A DNA stretch of 64,000 bases from Ilyomonas sp963847085 (GCA_963847085.1 CAWJYO010000008.1:278335-342334), one strand, 5' to 3'; shown: positions 10,218 to 19,278, counted from the first letter of the stretch. The notes: a model not told the origin generated them from the letters alone. A program made the numbers and translations.

Positions 10218-11015
10218 ATGAAAAGAAGAAACGCATTTGAATGGGAAGATCAGCCTTGGTTTCCTTTTTTTTTACGACAGTACATGACCGATTTTTTGCG
10301 ATTTATTTTGCAAAAAGGAAACTTGTATGAACCTATTACCTCTGTTTTGATTGAAGGCTTACAACAAACAAAAAAGAATGTTGTTATTGACCTTTGTTCG
10401 GGTGCAGGCGGCGCCGTTGTATCGGTTCAAAACAATATAAAAAAAGCCACCGGCAAAAGCATTCCTTTTGTTTTAACCGATTTATTTCCCAACATAGATG
10501 CTTATAAATTGTTGCAAAAACAAACCGGCGGAAATATTCTTTTTTATAAGGAGCCCGTTGATGCAACCTGCGTTCCAACTGCATTAGCGGGCTTTCGTAC
10601 ATTGTTCTCGGGCTTTCATCATTTTGATAAAAAAGCTGCCGTCAACCTGTTGCAAAACGCTGTGGATGCACAGGAAGGCATTGCTATTTTTGATGGTGGC
10701 AGCCGAAGCGTATGGTTTACTGTTTTGATTTTGCTGTTTCATCCGATCGCTTTCCTGTTATTTACGCCTTTTATAAAACCGTTTTCTGTAAAGCGTTTGT
10801 TGTTTACTTATTTATTGCCTGTTGTTCCCTTTTGCACCATTTGGGATGGCATTGCATCGGTGTTGCGTTTATACACGCCGAACGAGATGTTGCAACTGGC
10901 AAATGAAACCAAAAAGGGCGAGTGTTTATATCAATGGAAAGCTGGAATTGCAGTGAATCGAATTAGCATTCGCATAGCTTATTTAATAGGCGTTCCAAAA
11001 GCCGCAGTTGATTAA
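10218..11015 (+). CDS. Methyltransferase-like protein with C-terminal membrane segments
   Basis: 265 residues. Residues about 55-70 contain VIDLCSGAGGAV, a class I SAM-binding motif I, and VLTDLFPN follows as a plausible acidic motif II. The second half has two strongly hydrophobic stretches (about 165-205), unusual for a soluble methyltransferase. The N-terminus FEWEDQPWFP has no signal peptide. Homologues are usually left as class I SAM-dependent methyltransferase-like; the substrate is unknown. The stop overlaps a possible downstream start (TAATG). A membrane glycosyltransferase-like gene follows on the same strand, so a lipid or envelope substrate is possible, but this is inference. Confidence 0.6.
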   Translation: MKRRNAFEWEDQPWFPFFLRQYMTDFLRFILQKGNLYEPITSVLIEGLQQTKKNVVIDLCSGAGGAVVSVQNNIKKATGKSIPFVLTDLFPNIDAYKLLQKQTGGNILFYKEPVDATCVPTALAGFRTLFSGFHHFDKKAAVNLLQNAVDAQEGIAIFDGGSRSVWFTVLILLFHPIAFLLFTPFIKPFSVKRLLFTYLLPVVPFCTIWDGIASVLRLYTPNEMLQLANETKKGECLYQWKAGIAVNRISIRIAYLIGVPKAAVD

Positions 11016-11119
11016 TGTTGCAAAAATTAATGGAATGTTCAGGTAGATTAAAAGATTTTAAACCCGTTGTTATTCACCGCCAGTTTACTTTTACCCTGTC
11101 AATTTTTAATTCCAATATC

Positions 11120-11242
11120 ATGAAAAAAGTTAACTGGTTTATAAGTATGTTATTGCTTTTGTACATTGCTGTTCAGGTCGGATTTCGTTTCGTTTGTTGC
11201 ACAGTGAAACAGTATTTTTATTCGTTGCATTCAACCCAATAA
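11120..11242 (+). CDS. Small membrane protein (40 aa), hypothetical
   Basis: A 40-residue frame MKKVNWFISMLLLLYIAVQV followed by a Cys/Phe-rich tail, with one membrane helix. It is preceded by TCCAATATC directly before ATG, the same leader seen before the genes at 11298 and 48955. A longer in-frame start at 11015 overlaps the previous stop but adds residues with little coding character. It is not recognised; whether it is translated is uncertain. Confidence 0.35.
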   Translation: MKKVNWFISMLLLLYIAVQVGFRFVCCTVKQYFYSLHSTQ

Positions 11243-11297
11243 AACTTATACATTTCAATATCAATAGAGGTTACACTCCGTTTTAAAATCCAATATC

Positions 11298-12452
11298 ATG
11301 TTTTCTTTTATCACTCACATTGCCTGGCAAACGGCGCAGGCAATTATCGCTCTCAGCTTGCTGTTGCCATTCATTTTACATTCCGTTTTTTATTTACAAA
11401 AAAAGAGGCAAAAACAAACTTCGGTAAGCGAAGAATTGTTTGAAGAGAAAGATTTTGCCATCATCGTTTCTGTTAGCCATTCAGGAGAAAAGATAAATCG
11501 AGTGATTGACTCTTTACTGCAATTGCAGTACACCAATTATCTTGTGTATATTGTAACGAACAAAAACATCAATCCCCGTTTTTACACCGACGATGAACGG
11601 ATTGTTTGGTTAACCTCTTCCGAGTTTGTTAAGCAACCATTCCGGTTGCGGCAGTATGCAATCGATAGCTTCAAACGTTCGCACACACATGCTGTTGTAT
11701 TGGATGAAAATTGTATTGCCGATGCCGATTTTTTAAATGGTTTGAACGTTTGTTTTCACCAGGGTTTTCAAGTGGTGCAAAGTATGATTACAACAAAAAC
11801 AATTAGCGGATTTACTAGCCAATTGTATGCGCTGCGCAATGCTTATAACCGCTTTTTTTATAATTATGTTTTATTTGAATTGGGTTCTTCTGCAACTGTA
11901 AATAATAACGGCGTTGCATTTACTGTTTCGTTTTATAAAACATACCTGCAATCCTTAAACACAATGACAGCGGGCATTGCAGACTCAGTACAAACCATGT
12001 TGGCTCAACAAAACTTCCAGGTTGCGTTTGCTAAAAATGCAATCATAGTTGAAGAAAATGCAAGTGATGCTCAACCTGATGAAATGCGCTCTTTGCAAAC
12101 GATAAATGTTCAGATTCAAAAGCTTTGGAACAACTCACAACTGCTTTTCAAAGGCATTATTTGCTTTGACAGAAATTTGTTTTTGTCGGGTTTGCAATTG
12201 CTGCAGCTTCCTTTGTTTGCAAGTTTGTTTTTGGCCATTTTTTGCCTCATTATAAATGCTTGTTTCAATCCATTCCTCGCGATCTTTTGGATGATCGGTT
12301 TGGGCCTTTTTTCAATCAGTTTTTTATCCATAGCTCATTGGGGGACAAACAAGCGCAAGCCATCTTCAACAACAGGTTCTGTGTTAACCGGCTTACAGAG
12401 TTTGTATAAAGAAAGTGAAGTTGAAATGTATTCGGCGGCACAATCTTTCTAA
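11298..12452 (+). CDS. Membrane-bound glycosyltransferase-2-like protein
   Basis: 384 residues: an N-terminal membrane helix (about 8-32), a GT2-like domain (about 50-270) and two C-terminal helices (about 295-345). The sequence DFAIIVSVSHSGEKI resembles the first strand and nucleotide-binding turn of GT-A enzymes, and AVVLDENCIADADFL sits where the DxD motif is normally found, with DEN in its place. This may be an inactive or unusual transferase. The overall plan matches membrane GT2 enzymes that act on polysaccharide or lipid carriers. Substrate unknown. The leader CCAATATC precedes the ATG. Confidence 0.6.
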   Translation: MFSFITHIAWQTAQAIIALSLLLPFILHSVFYLQKKRQKQTSVSEELFEEKDFAIIVSVSHSGEKINRVIDSLLQLQYTNYLVYIVTNKNINPRFYTDDERIVWLTSSEFVKQPFRLRQYAIDSFKRSHTHAVVLDENCIADADFLNGLNVCFHQGFQVVQSMITTKTISGFTSQLYALRNAYNRFFYNYVLFELGSSATVNNNGVAFTVSFYKTYLQSLNTMTAGIADSVQTMLAQQNFQVAFAKNAIIVEENASDAQPDEMRSLQTINVQIQKLWNNSQLLFKGIICFDRNLFLSGLQLLQLPLFASLFLAIFCLIINACFNPFLAIFWMIGLGLFSISFLSIAHWGTNKRKPSSTTGSVLTGLQSLYKESEVEMYSAAQSF

Positions 12453-12466
12453 GCAATAGAAGAAGT

Positions 12467-13666
12467 TTACTTTGGAAATTTTATCGTGAAAACAGTGCTT
12501 TTGTTTTCATCAAAATTCATGTCAAGCGTGCCGGCCAGGGAAGTAACAATTTGCTTTGCAGAAGTAAGGTATTTAATGTATTGTTTTTCGCTATCATTCA
12601 AATTCCCGTATTGTAGCAATTTTAGTTCGCCGCCGCTCGAAATTACGGGAATGCCATTCCCATTATCAACAATGATAAAAAGATAAGCCTGTTTGGTTGG
12701 CTGAAAAGAAATTTCAATCACCTGATTGGATTTGTTATTAAATGTTGCCGAAGCTATTATGATGTGCGTAAGTGCTTGCAGTAATAAATTTTTAAAAAAG
12801 AAAATCGAATCGTTTTCAGGATGATTGCCAATAGAAATGCTGCCTGTTGATAAAGGCAACATTTGTTTTAAATCCTGCATGATGCTGGTAAACGTAAACA
12901 GCGATTTTGTTTCCTGTAGAAAGCTTAACCGTGCAGCTTTTTGCAACGTATCATCCACGGTTGTTTTTATGCTTTCGCAGGAATAGGTAATGAGCGATAA
13001 AATTTGCTTTCCATCCGTATCCAGCACGTCTGAAAATTTATCCTGAATGATATTAGTAAATTCAATAGCATTATCGCAGGGTTGCTTTAAATTTTCGGCA
13101 GCGTTTTGCGCAAAATTCTCCAATTCGTTATTTATTTCCTGCAGCAATTGCCGGCTGTGAATTAACTCCTTTGTTTTCTTGTGAAGCTCCATCAAGCGTA
13201 TGGTTTGATTGGCCAGAGTTTTCAAAGCATCGCGCTGACTTTCGGTAAGATGTCCCGGCTTATTGTCTATTACACACAAACTGCCAATCGGATAGCCCTC
13301 TTCTGTAAGCAAAGGCACACCTGCATAAAACAGGATATGAGGCTCTCCGGTTACCAAAGGATTGTTGAAAAATCGTTCATCTTTTTCAGCATCAGGCACA
13401 ATCATCATTTCATCGGGTTCTAAAATGGCATGTGCACAAAACGCATGTTCCCGAAGCGTTTCCTCTAAATGAATACCGTGAGCCGATTTCATCCACTGCC
13501 TGTCTTTATCAACCAATGTAATTAAAGAAACGGGAGTATGGCAGATAAAAGAAGCCAGCTTCGTTATGTCATCATAGTCTTTTTCTGGTAGACTATCCAG
13601 CAGTTCATAGCTGTACAAATTGTTAAGCCTTTCCTGCTCGTTAGTCGGTATGTTAGCTGCCGGCAT
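12467..13666 (-). CDS. GAF-domain protein with a histidine-kinase-like C-terminus lacking the phospho-acceptor His
   Basis: 399 residues, no membrane segment or signal peptide. Residues about 20-165 form a GAF sensor domain (ITLVDKDRQWMKSAHGI, HAFCAHAI, PLLTEEGYPIGSLCVID). A helical region follows, then an HATPase-like domain with G1 box DNGNGIP. Where related kinases have a SHDL-type H-box, this protein reads NAAENLKQP, so the His is replaced by Glu. The N-box asparagine is also not obvious (LTHIIIASATFN). It may be a pseudokinase or signal scaffold. It lies downstream of feoB on the same strand, separated by 88 bases. Confidence 0.7.
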   Translation of the reverse strand: MPAANIPTNEQERLNNLYSYELLDSLPEKDYDDITKLASFICHTPVSLITLVDKDRQWMKSAHGIHLEETLREHAFCAHAILEPDEMMIVPDAEKDERFFNNPLVTGEPHILFYAGVPLLTEEGYPIGSLCVIDNKPGHLTESQRDALKTLANQTIRLMELHKKTKELIHSRQLLQEINNELENFAQNAAENLKQPCDNAIEFTNIIQDKFSDVLDTDGKQILSLITYSCESIKTTVDDTLQKAARLSFLQETKSLFTFTSIMQDLKQMLPLSTGSISIGNHPENDSIFFFKNLLLQALTHIIIASATFNNKSNQVIEISFQPTKQAYLFIIVDNGNGIPVISSGGELKLLQYGNLNDSEKQYIKYLTSAKQIVTSLAGTLDMNFDENKSTVFTIKFPK

Positions 13667-13754
13667 AGTGTGTGCAAGTTACTGGTTTCTAATAAAATCA
13701 GAACGATTCCAAGCTTCTTTTTGAAATAATTATAGAGGTTGTAAGATGATAAAT

Positions 13755-15866
13755 TTAAAAGATATGATATACGGCGAAACTCATTAAATATGCCAGCCCT
13801 GTCATATAAACAAACTGAACAACAGGCCACTTCCAGGTTCGCGTTTCGCGTTTGGTAATAGCAAGCGTACTCATGCACTGCATGGCCAGTACATAAAACA
13901 TCATCAGCGATAAAGCCGTTGCCAGCGTATAAACCGGTGTGCCATCTTCCCGCTTTGCATTGTGCATTTTTTCTTTTAAGGTGGCGTCGTCTTTTTCATC
14001 AACGCTGTACAGCGTTGCCATTGTGCCTACAAACACTTCGCGCGCAGCAAACGAAGTAATAAGTGCGATACCTATTTTCCAGTCGAAACCAAGCGGTTTT
14101 ATTACCGGCTCGATGGCTCTTCCGGCGATACCGGCAAATGAATTTTGCAGCTTTTCGGTTTTGTATTGTTTTTCCAAAACATCTTTATTAGCAGGCGTTG
14201 CAGCTCCTTCTATCCTTGCATATTTTGCATCAATGGTTTTCATTCTGGAGGAAGGACCATAGCTACTTAAAAACCAAAGCAGCAAACTGATGAGAATGAT
14301 TATTCTGCCAGCATCTGAGACAAATATTTTCGCTTTTTCAATCATTGTTATGCCAACGTTTTTCCAGCGCGGCGCACGATACACGGGCAACTCTAAAATG
14401 AAAAAGCTTTTTTCTTTTATATTGATGATCCACTTCAACACATAGCTAACAATTAGCGCCATTACAATGCCTACCATGTACAAAGCCATCATTACCAATC
14501 CTTGCTCACTTAAAAAATGTAAGTAATAATGGTTGGGAACCACCAGCGCAATGAGAATGGTATAGACTGGCAAACGTGCACTACAACTCATCAGGGGCGT
14601 AACCAAAATGGTTAGTAAACGCTCTTTTCGGTTTTCTATGTTTCGCGTGCTCATTATCGCAGGCACGGCGCAGGCAAAGCCACTGATCATGGGCATTACG
14701 CTCTTTCCGTTCAGCCCAACTTTTCGCATCAGTTTATCGCTTAAAAACGAAATGCGCGCCATATAACCAACATCTTCCAGCATGGTAATTAATCCAAATA
14801 AAATCATGATTTGTGGCACAAAAACAAGAATGCCACTCAAGCCAGCCAGTAAGCCATTCACCAGCAAATTGCTCCACCACGCCTGCGGTAATGTATCGCC
14901 TATCCATCCGCTTACTTTTGAAAAGCTCCAGTCAATAGCATTCATCGGAAATTGGGCTAACCAAAAAATGCTTTGAAAGAGGAGGAACAAAACCACCAGT
15001 AAAATCACATTTCCCCAAACGCGGTGCAGAAGAACGTTATCCAGTTTTTCGGTAAATAGTTTTTTTTGCAGCGGATCAGGTTCTACCACGCTTTGCTGCA
15101 TAATCTGCCGGATGCGCGAATAGCGTTGCACAATTTCATCTGCCTGCGTTTTGGTAGGATTGAAATCGTTAGTTACTTCAACATGCTCGATGGCATTTTG
15201 CGTTATAGTATCGAGCGGAAAATTTTCGTGGTTGATGAGATAGTGCACCGCTGCATAATTGCTGATATGCGGCACTAATTTTTTTGCACCTTCAATAGCG
15301 AAAGGTGCCAGTTCTTTATTCGGAATAAAATCAAATTGCGGTGCGGTAAAGGCTTGTTTTGCTGTTTGTGCAAGAGCTTTTTTTAATTGCTGGATGCCTT
15401 TGTTTTTGCGTGGATTTACAGGGATAACCGGCACACCCAATTCACGTTCGAGTTGCGATACATCAATGCTGAAACCCTTGCTGCGTGCAATGTCCATCAT
15501 GGTGAGGGCAATGACAACAGGACGTTTCAAATCAATTACCTGGCTGCAAAACAGAAGGTTTCGTTTTAAATTGCTGGCATCGGCAACGGCAAGAATGATG
15601 TCGGGTTTTATTTCATCCACATTCATCATTACTTTATAAGCTACCCATTCATCAGCGCGGCGCGGATACAAGCTATATGTCCCCGGAAGGTCAATGATTT
15701 TCGCATCAAAGTCATCTTCCAACGTGGTTGTGCCCGTTTTTTTATCAACGGTTACACCCGGAAAATTACCTACCTTTTGGTTTAAACCTGTGAGTGAATT
15801 GAATAAAGATGTTTTGCCGCAGTTCGGGTTGCCAACCAACGCAATGTTTACCTGTTTGCCAGTCAA
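13755..15866 (-). CDS. feoB: Ferrous iron transporter FeoB
   Basis: 703 residues. The cytoplasmic G domain begins with GNPNCGKTS (residues 12-20) and has the FeoB signature VGNFPGVTVDKK, then DLPGTYSL (G3). About eight membrane helices follow from residue ~285, including the gate motifs with conserved Cys (SGFACAVPA and MSCSARLPVY). It imports Fe2+ across the inner membrane. The start codon appears to be TTG at 15866: an in-frame TGA lies just upstream and no ATG precedes the G domain. No FeoA domain or gene was found beside it. A -7-like box lies 21 bases upstream. Confidence 0.95.
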   Translation of the reverse strand: MTGKQVNIALVGNPNCGKTSLFNSLTGLNQKVGNFPGVTVDKKTGTTTLEDDFDAKIIDLPGTYSLYPRRADEWVAYKVMMNVDEIKPDIILAVADASNLKRNLLFCSQVIDLKRPVVIALTMMDIARSKGFSIDVSQLERELGVPVIPVNPRKNKGIQQLKKALAQTAKQAFTAPQFDFIPNKELAPFAIEGAKKLVPHISNYAAVHYLINHENFPLDTITQNAIEHVEVTNDFNPTKTQADEIVQRYSRIRQIMQQSVVEPDPLQKKLFTEKLDNVLLHRVWGNVILLVVLFLLFQSIFWLAQFPMNAIDWSFSKVSGWIGDTLPQAWWSNLLVNGLLAGLSGILVFVPQIMILFGLITMLEDVGYMARISFLSDKLMRKVGLNGKSVMPMISGFACAVPAIMSTRNIENRKERLLTILVTPLMSCSARLPVYTILIALVVPNHYYLHFLSEQGLVMMALYMVGIVMALIVSYVLKWIINIKEKSFFILELPVYRAPRWKNVGITMIEKAKIFVSDAGRIIILISLLLWFLSSYGPSSRMKTIDAKYARIEGAATPANKDVLEKQYKTEKLQNSFAGIAGRAIEPVIKPLGFDWKIGIALITSFAAREVFVGTMATLYSVDEKDDATLKEKMHNAKREDGTPVYTLATALSLMMFYVLAMQCMSTLAITKRETRTWKWPVVQFVYMTGLAYLMSFAVYHIF

Positions 15867-15886
15867 TGTATTTTGATTTCAATCTA

Positions 15887-15894
15887 CAAAAATA
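15887..15894 (-). promoter_or_regulatory. Possible -7 box of feoB
   Basis: The minus strand reads TATTTTTG, a full match to TAnnTTTG, 21 bases before the TTG start. No clear TTG -33 element is found at the usual spacing, so this is tentative. Confidence 0.4.
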
Positions 15895-16010
15895 AGAAAG
15901 GACAACAGCAGAGGGTTTGCGAGAAAAGGAACATTCGTAAACAAGTGTGTTAAAATAGATCAGGTGATTGGATAAGGTATATTTCAAATCTTCGCCTTGG
16001 CAGTAAGTCA

Positions 16011-16040
16011 GGGTTCGGAACCTCTGAAGGTTCCGAACCC
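16011..16040. terminator. Terminator-like hairpin
   Basis: Perfect 13-bp arms (16011-16023 and 16028-16040) around CTGA, followed on the plus strand by TTTT. It lies just past the stop of the small minus-strand frame at 16048. The same GGTTCGGAAC core appears in the hairpin at 55909-55943, so it may belong to a repeated hairpin family. Confidence 0.55.
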
Positions 16041-16047
16041 TTTTACT

Positions 16048-16224
16048 CTACGACAAGCAAACAAAACAATGCGCGTGGGAACATAGTAACCACTTGTCTT
16101 TTGCATTGTTATGGTTTTGCACATAATGTTGTAGCTTTTGTTTTACTTCAATTGTTTGTTTTGTATTTTCTTCTTTGGTTAATTTTAATTTGGAGGCAAC
16201 TTTTTTACTGTCAGGTAAAAGCAT
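16048..16224 (-). CDS. Small hypothetical protein (58 aa)
   Basis: An ATG frame of 58 residues beginning MLLPDSKKVASKLKLTKEEN, rich in Lys and Gln, ending CSHAHCFVCLS. The C-terminal His/Cys cluster could bind a metal, which would suit the adjacent metal cluster, but this is only suggestive. It ends 7 bases before a strong hairpin. It is not recognised. Confidence 0.35.
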   Translation of the reverse strand: MLLPDSKKVASKLKLTKEENTKQTIEVKQKLQHYVQNHNNAKDKWLLCSHAHCFVCLS

Positions 16225-16356
16225 GGAATTATTTTTTAAGTGTTATTTAAGTCGGAACATGGATAATAAGAGTAACAATAGTGTTACGGATTTTTATTGC
16301 TTTTGGTTTTGCCCAAAAAATTGGTTTGATGAATATTTATGTTATTGTTAGGATAA

Positions 16357-16749
16357 ATGGTCATTTTGGCTTACGTCTTTATATGTGTTTTCTTTCTTAC
16401 ATTTTCATGTTTTAAAATGCTCAATTTAAAAGCGTTTGCTGAGAACTATTCTTCTTACGACATCATTGCCAAACGTTTTGCAGGATGGGGTTTTGTGTAT
16501 GCTTTTGTTGAACTGGCTTTGGGAGTAGCTTATGCAATCAATTTTGAACCTCTCCTTACCAATACAATTGCATTTGTAGTAATGCTGGTTAGTATGGTTG
16601 GCGTTTTACAAAGTGTGTTGAGCAAAAGAAAAATACAGTGCGCCTGTTTAGGAACCGTATTTAATTTGCCTATGAGCACTGTAACCATTATTGAAGACGG
16701 ATTAATGATAGCAATGAGCGGCATAATGATTGTCAGTTTTATTTTATGA
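16357..16749 (+). CDS. MauE/DoxX-family redox-associated membrane protein
   Basis: 130 residues with four membrane helices, the size and plan of the MauE/DoxX family. A CxCLGT motif (QCACLGTVFNLP) lies between helices three and four, as in family members thought to move reducing power or thiols to the periplasm. Its stop overlaps the next start by four bases (ATGA), so the two are translationally coupled. Its place at the head of the cluster suggests a role in handling Cys-bound metal. Confidence 0.75.
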   Translation: MVILAYVFICVFFLTFSCFKMLNLKAFAENYSSYDIIAKRFAGWGFVYAFVELALGVAYAINFEPLLTNTIAFVVMLVSMVGVLQSVLSKRKIQCACLGTVFNLPMSTVTIIEDGLMIAMSGIMIVSFIL

Positions 16750-17117
16750 ATGCCTTTTTTCAAAATATAAAACACTTATTTATGAACGGTTATCACCAAT
16801 ATAAATCTTGTATCGAAACCTGCCTTGCCTGTGCCGCTATTTGTAATCATTGTGCTTCTTCCTGCACAGGAGAAGAAGATGTGAAAATGATGGCGCATTG
16901 TATTCAGCTTGATATGGAATGTGCTGTTGCTTGTTATGCTGCTGCGGAATTGATGAGTCTGGGAAGCAGCAAGGCAAAAGAGATGTGCCGCATTTGCGCC
17001 GACTTATGTAAAGCCTGTGGCGAAGAGTGTGCAAAACATACACAAATGGAACACTGCCGGGAATGTGCGACTGCTTGCGAAAAATGTGCAAATGAATGTA
17101 GTGCAATGGCAGCCTGA
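16746..17117 (+). CDS. Four-helix-bundle copper-binding protein (Csp/DUF326-like)
   Basis: 123 residues with 19 cysteines in CxxxC spacings (SCIETCLACAAIC, CRICADLCKACGEEC, CRECATACEKC) along predicted helices. This matches the Csp copper storage fold, where Cys residues point into a four-helix bundle and hold many Cu(I) ions. There is no signal peptide, so a cytosolic (Csp3-like) form is likely. Translation may start at 16746, overlapping the previous stop, or at the ATG at 16782 (MNGYHQYKSC). Copper as the ligand is inferred from the family. Confidence 0.88.
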   Translation: MNAFFQNIKHLFMNGYHQYKSCIETCLACAAICNHCASSCTGEEDVKMMAHCIQLDMECAVACYAAAELMSLGSSKAKEMCRICADLCKACGEECAKHTQMEHCRECATACEKCANECSAMAA

Positions 17118-17156
17118 TGAAGTGTTATTTTACTTTTGCCTTATTTTGAAAGCTAT

Positions 17157-17546
17157 ATGTTTTGCATGAGAAACTGCGTTGCTTTGTTGTTATGTTGTTT
17201 GTACTTAACCGCTTTTACGGGTGTAACAGTAACAGTGCATTATTGCATGAACTCTGTTGCTTCGGTAAGCTTTGATAAACCCTATAAAGACAAAGAGTGC
17301 CAATCCTGCGAAAAGAAGGAAAAAGCTTGTTGTGATGACAGACAAGCCGTTTTAAAAGGGAGCGGTCAGCACGAAGCAGCGGCTCAAAAAGCTTCTTTTG
17401 ACAATGACTTTGTTGCACTGATAAACCATCGTCATCAATCAATTTTCCAACTTTCGAATTCATATCATTTTTCTTACAAAAACAAAAGCGTAAACCCCAG
17501 CCCGCCCGTGCCTTTGTATCAGGTGCAATGCGTTTATCGCATTTGA
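17157..17546 (+). CDS. HYC_CC_PP family protein
   Basis: About 129 residues from the ATG at 17157 (MFCMRNC), or 126 from 17166. An N-terminal signal peptide or anchor is followed by VHYCMN, a Cys-rich middle (CQSCEKKEKACCDD) and a C-terminal PPVPLYQ segment, the three landmarks of this small Bacteroidota family. The function is unknown; such genes often sit beside copper or metal export genes. It follows the Csp-like gene after 39 bases on the same strand. A copy of the 11-mer begins 6 bases after its stop. Confidence 0.75.
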   Translation: MFCMRNCVALLLCCLYLTAFTGVTVTVHYCMNSVASVSFDKPYKDKECQSCEKKEKACCDDRQAVLKGSGQHEAAAQKASFDNDFVALINHRHQSIFQLSNSYHFSYKNKSVNPSPPVPLYQVQCVYRI

Positions 17547-17647
17547 GCCCGTTTGTTTTTGCTTAAATTTTTTATATGAACAATGCAAGACAAATATTGC
17601 ATTTGTTTTTGCCCATTTTTTTATTTTTCCTCTTTTAATTTTTTACA

Positions 17648-19022
17648 ATGAAATACATTTTATTGTTATCTATACTCCTGTTTGCAACAGCAAATATTAT
17701 TGCGCAACATCAACACAAAAACACCGATACAACGCAGATAAACGCCGGTCATGATTCTATGATGAACATGAACATGGATGATATGGATATGAATGGCGAT
17801 GACGAAGAAACCATGCCGGGTATGAGCCATTCTTTTTCGCGCTCACTTCCTATGACGCGTGATGGTTCGGGCACTTCATGGTCGTCGGATAACAATCCAA
17901 TGTATATGATAATGAAGCACACAAAAAAAGGCATGTGGATGTTTCATGGAAGCCTTTTTATAAGATATGATGATCAGCAATTAACCAAAAAAACATCACG
18001 CAGCGGAGCACAGTTTGATGCACCCAACTGGTTCATGGCAATGTACAACCGACCCGTTGGTAAAAATGGTTTGTTCAATTTTTCTGCCATGCTAAGTCTT
18101 GATGCAATAACGGTTACAGAAAGAGGTTATCCTTTATTGTTTCAATCGGGCGAATCCTACAAAGGACAGCCGTTGGTTGACCGGCAGCATCCGCACGATT
18201 TGTTTTCCGGTTTAAGCATCGGTTACACGCAACGGTTAAGTAAAACGGTTGATGTGTTTGCTTACTTAGGTTATCCCGGCGAACCGCCAATCAGCGCACC
18301 TGCTTTCATGCATCGAACCATTGCCCTGAACGACCCTGATGCGCCACTCAGTCATCACTGGCAGGATGCTACACACATTACGTATGGCGTGGCTAACAGC
18401 AGGCGTTAGAGCAGGAAAATTTAAGGGCGAATTTTCATCGTTTACCGGGCGTGAGCCGGATGAAAATCGGTATGATTTTGATAAGCCAAATTTCGACAGC
18501 TATTCATGGCGATTATCGTTCAATCCTTCTAAAGCATTGGCTTTCCAGGTTTCGCAGGCATTTATAAAAAGCCCTGAAGCTTTGCATCCAGCAGAAGATG
18601 TAATGCGCTATACTGCATCAGTTTTATATAGCACGCCGGTTACTGTAAAAGGAAGCTTCTTTTCTTCGGCTGCAGTGTGGGGAATGAATGTTGAAGGCGC
18701 AGATGGGCATAAGGAAAACTCTTTTTTGGCAGAAGGTACGCAACAATTGCAAAAGCAAGCGATTTATGGCAGGTATGAATTTGTACAAAAATCAACTGAA
18801 GAATTGAATCTTGAAGGTCGGTATAGAGAGGGAAGTTTTGACATTCATAAGCTTACTCTTGGCACCAACCGGCACCTGTTTTCGCTCGGAAAATTTGAAT
18901 GGATTGGCGGTTTGCAATCGTCTGTGAATCTTCCTCCGCCATCGTTGCAAAGCTTATATGGGAAAGCGCCGATGAGCGGACAGGTTTATGTAGAAATTCG
19001 GCCGAAACTGATGAAGATGTAA
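17648..19022 (+). CDS. Predicted outer-membrane protein with metal-binding N-terminus (frameshifted)
   Basis: About 457 residues once one extra base is removed. A signal peptide (1-19) is followed by QHQHK and a Met/Asp/His-rich tract (HDSMMNMNMDDMDMN), then PGMSHSFSRSLPMTRDGSGT and a long region of alternating residues like a beta-barrel. The frame breaks near 18392: the first half stops as GVANSRR, while skipping one A gives GVATAGVRAGKFKG and stays open to 19022. Homologues are uncharacterised proteins found with copper genes. It may be the outer-membrane part of a copper route; that is inference. Confidence 0.65.
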
Positions 19023-19174
19023 TTCGATGTACGATGTTAGATGTCGGATGTCAAATGTATGATTAGTAAGAGCTGAAATACTTGTCAGTAAAGAGCTTTC
19101 TATATTATGTCAAATCTTACACAAGCAGTTTTGTAAGACAGCCAATCAAAGCATATCCTTCCTGCATATAACGC

Positions 19175-19245
19175 AGAAATACGCAGATACACTGCAAAAG
19201 ACTTCTGCGAAAATCTACGCTATCTGCGGGATACGACTTTAAAAT
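19175..19245. repeat. Degenerate palindromic repeat, possibly related to the MITE-like elements
   Basis: A gene-free stretch with several imperfect copies of CGCAGAwA and the segment CGCTATCTGCGGGA, whose reverse complement matches the inner arm of the element at 26386. No terminal repeats or target duplication are visible. Nothing else is seen between 19023 and 19270. Confidence 0.3.
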
Positions 19246-19270
19246 AACAACTCAGTTTTTTTATCCCGCT

Positions 19271-19278
19271 TACCTTTG
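19271..19278 (+). promoter_or_regulatory. -7 box of hscA
   Basis: TACCTTTG followed by CG, 24 bases before the start at 19295. It matches the boxes before prfC and pdxA. No clear -33 TTG. Confidence 0.5.

Noticed and set aside
9994..10236. An 80-residue minus-strand frame ending in GCVAQLNRASDYGSEGFRFES-like sequence
   Set aside because: Its C-terminal part is a translation of tRNA-Arg, a well-known artefact.
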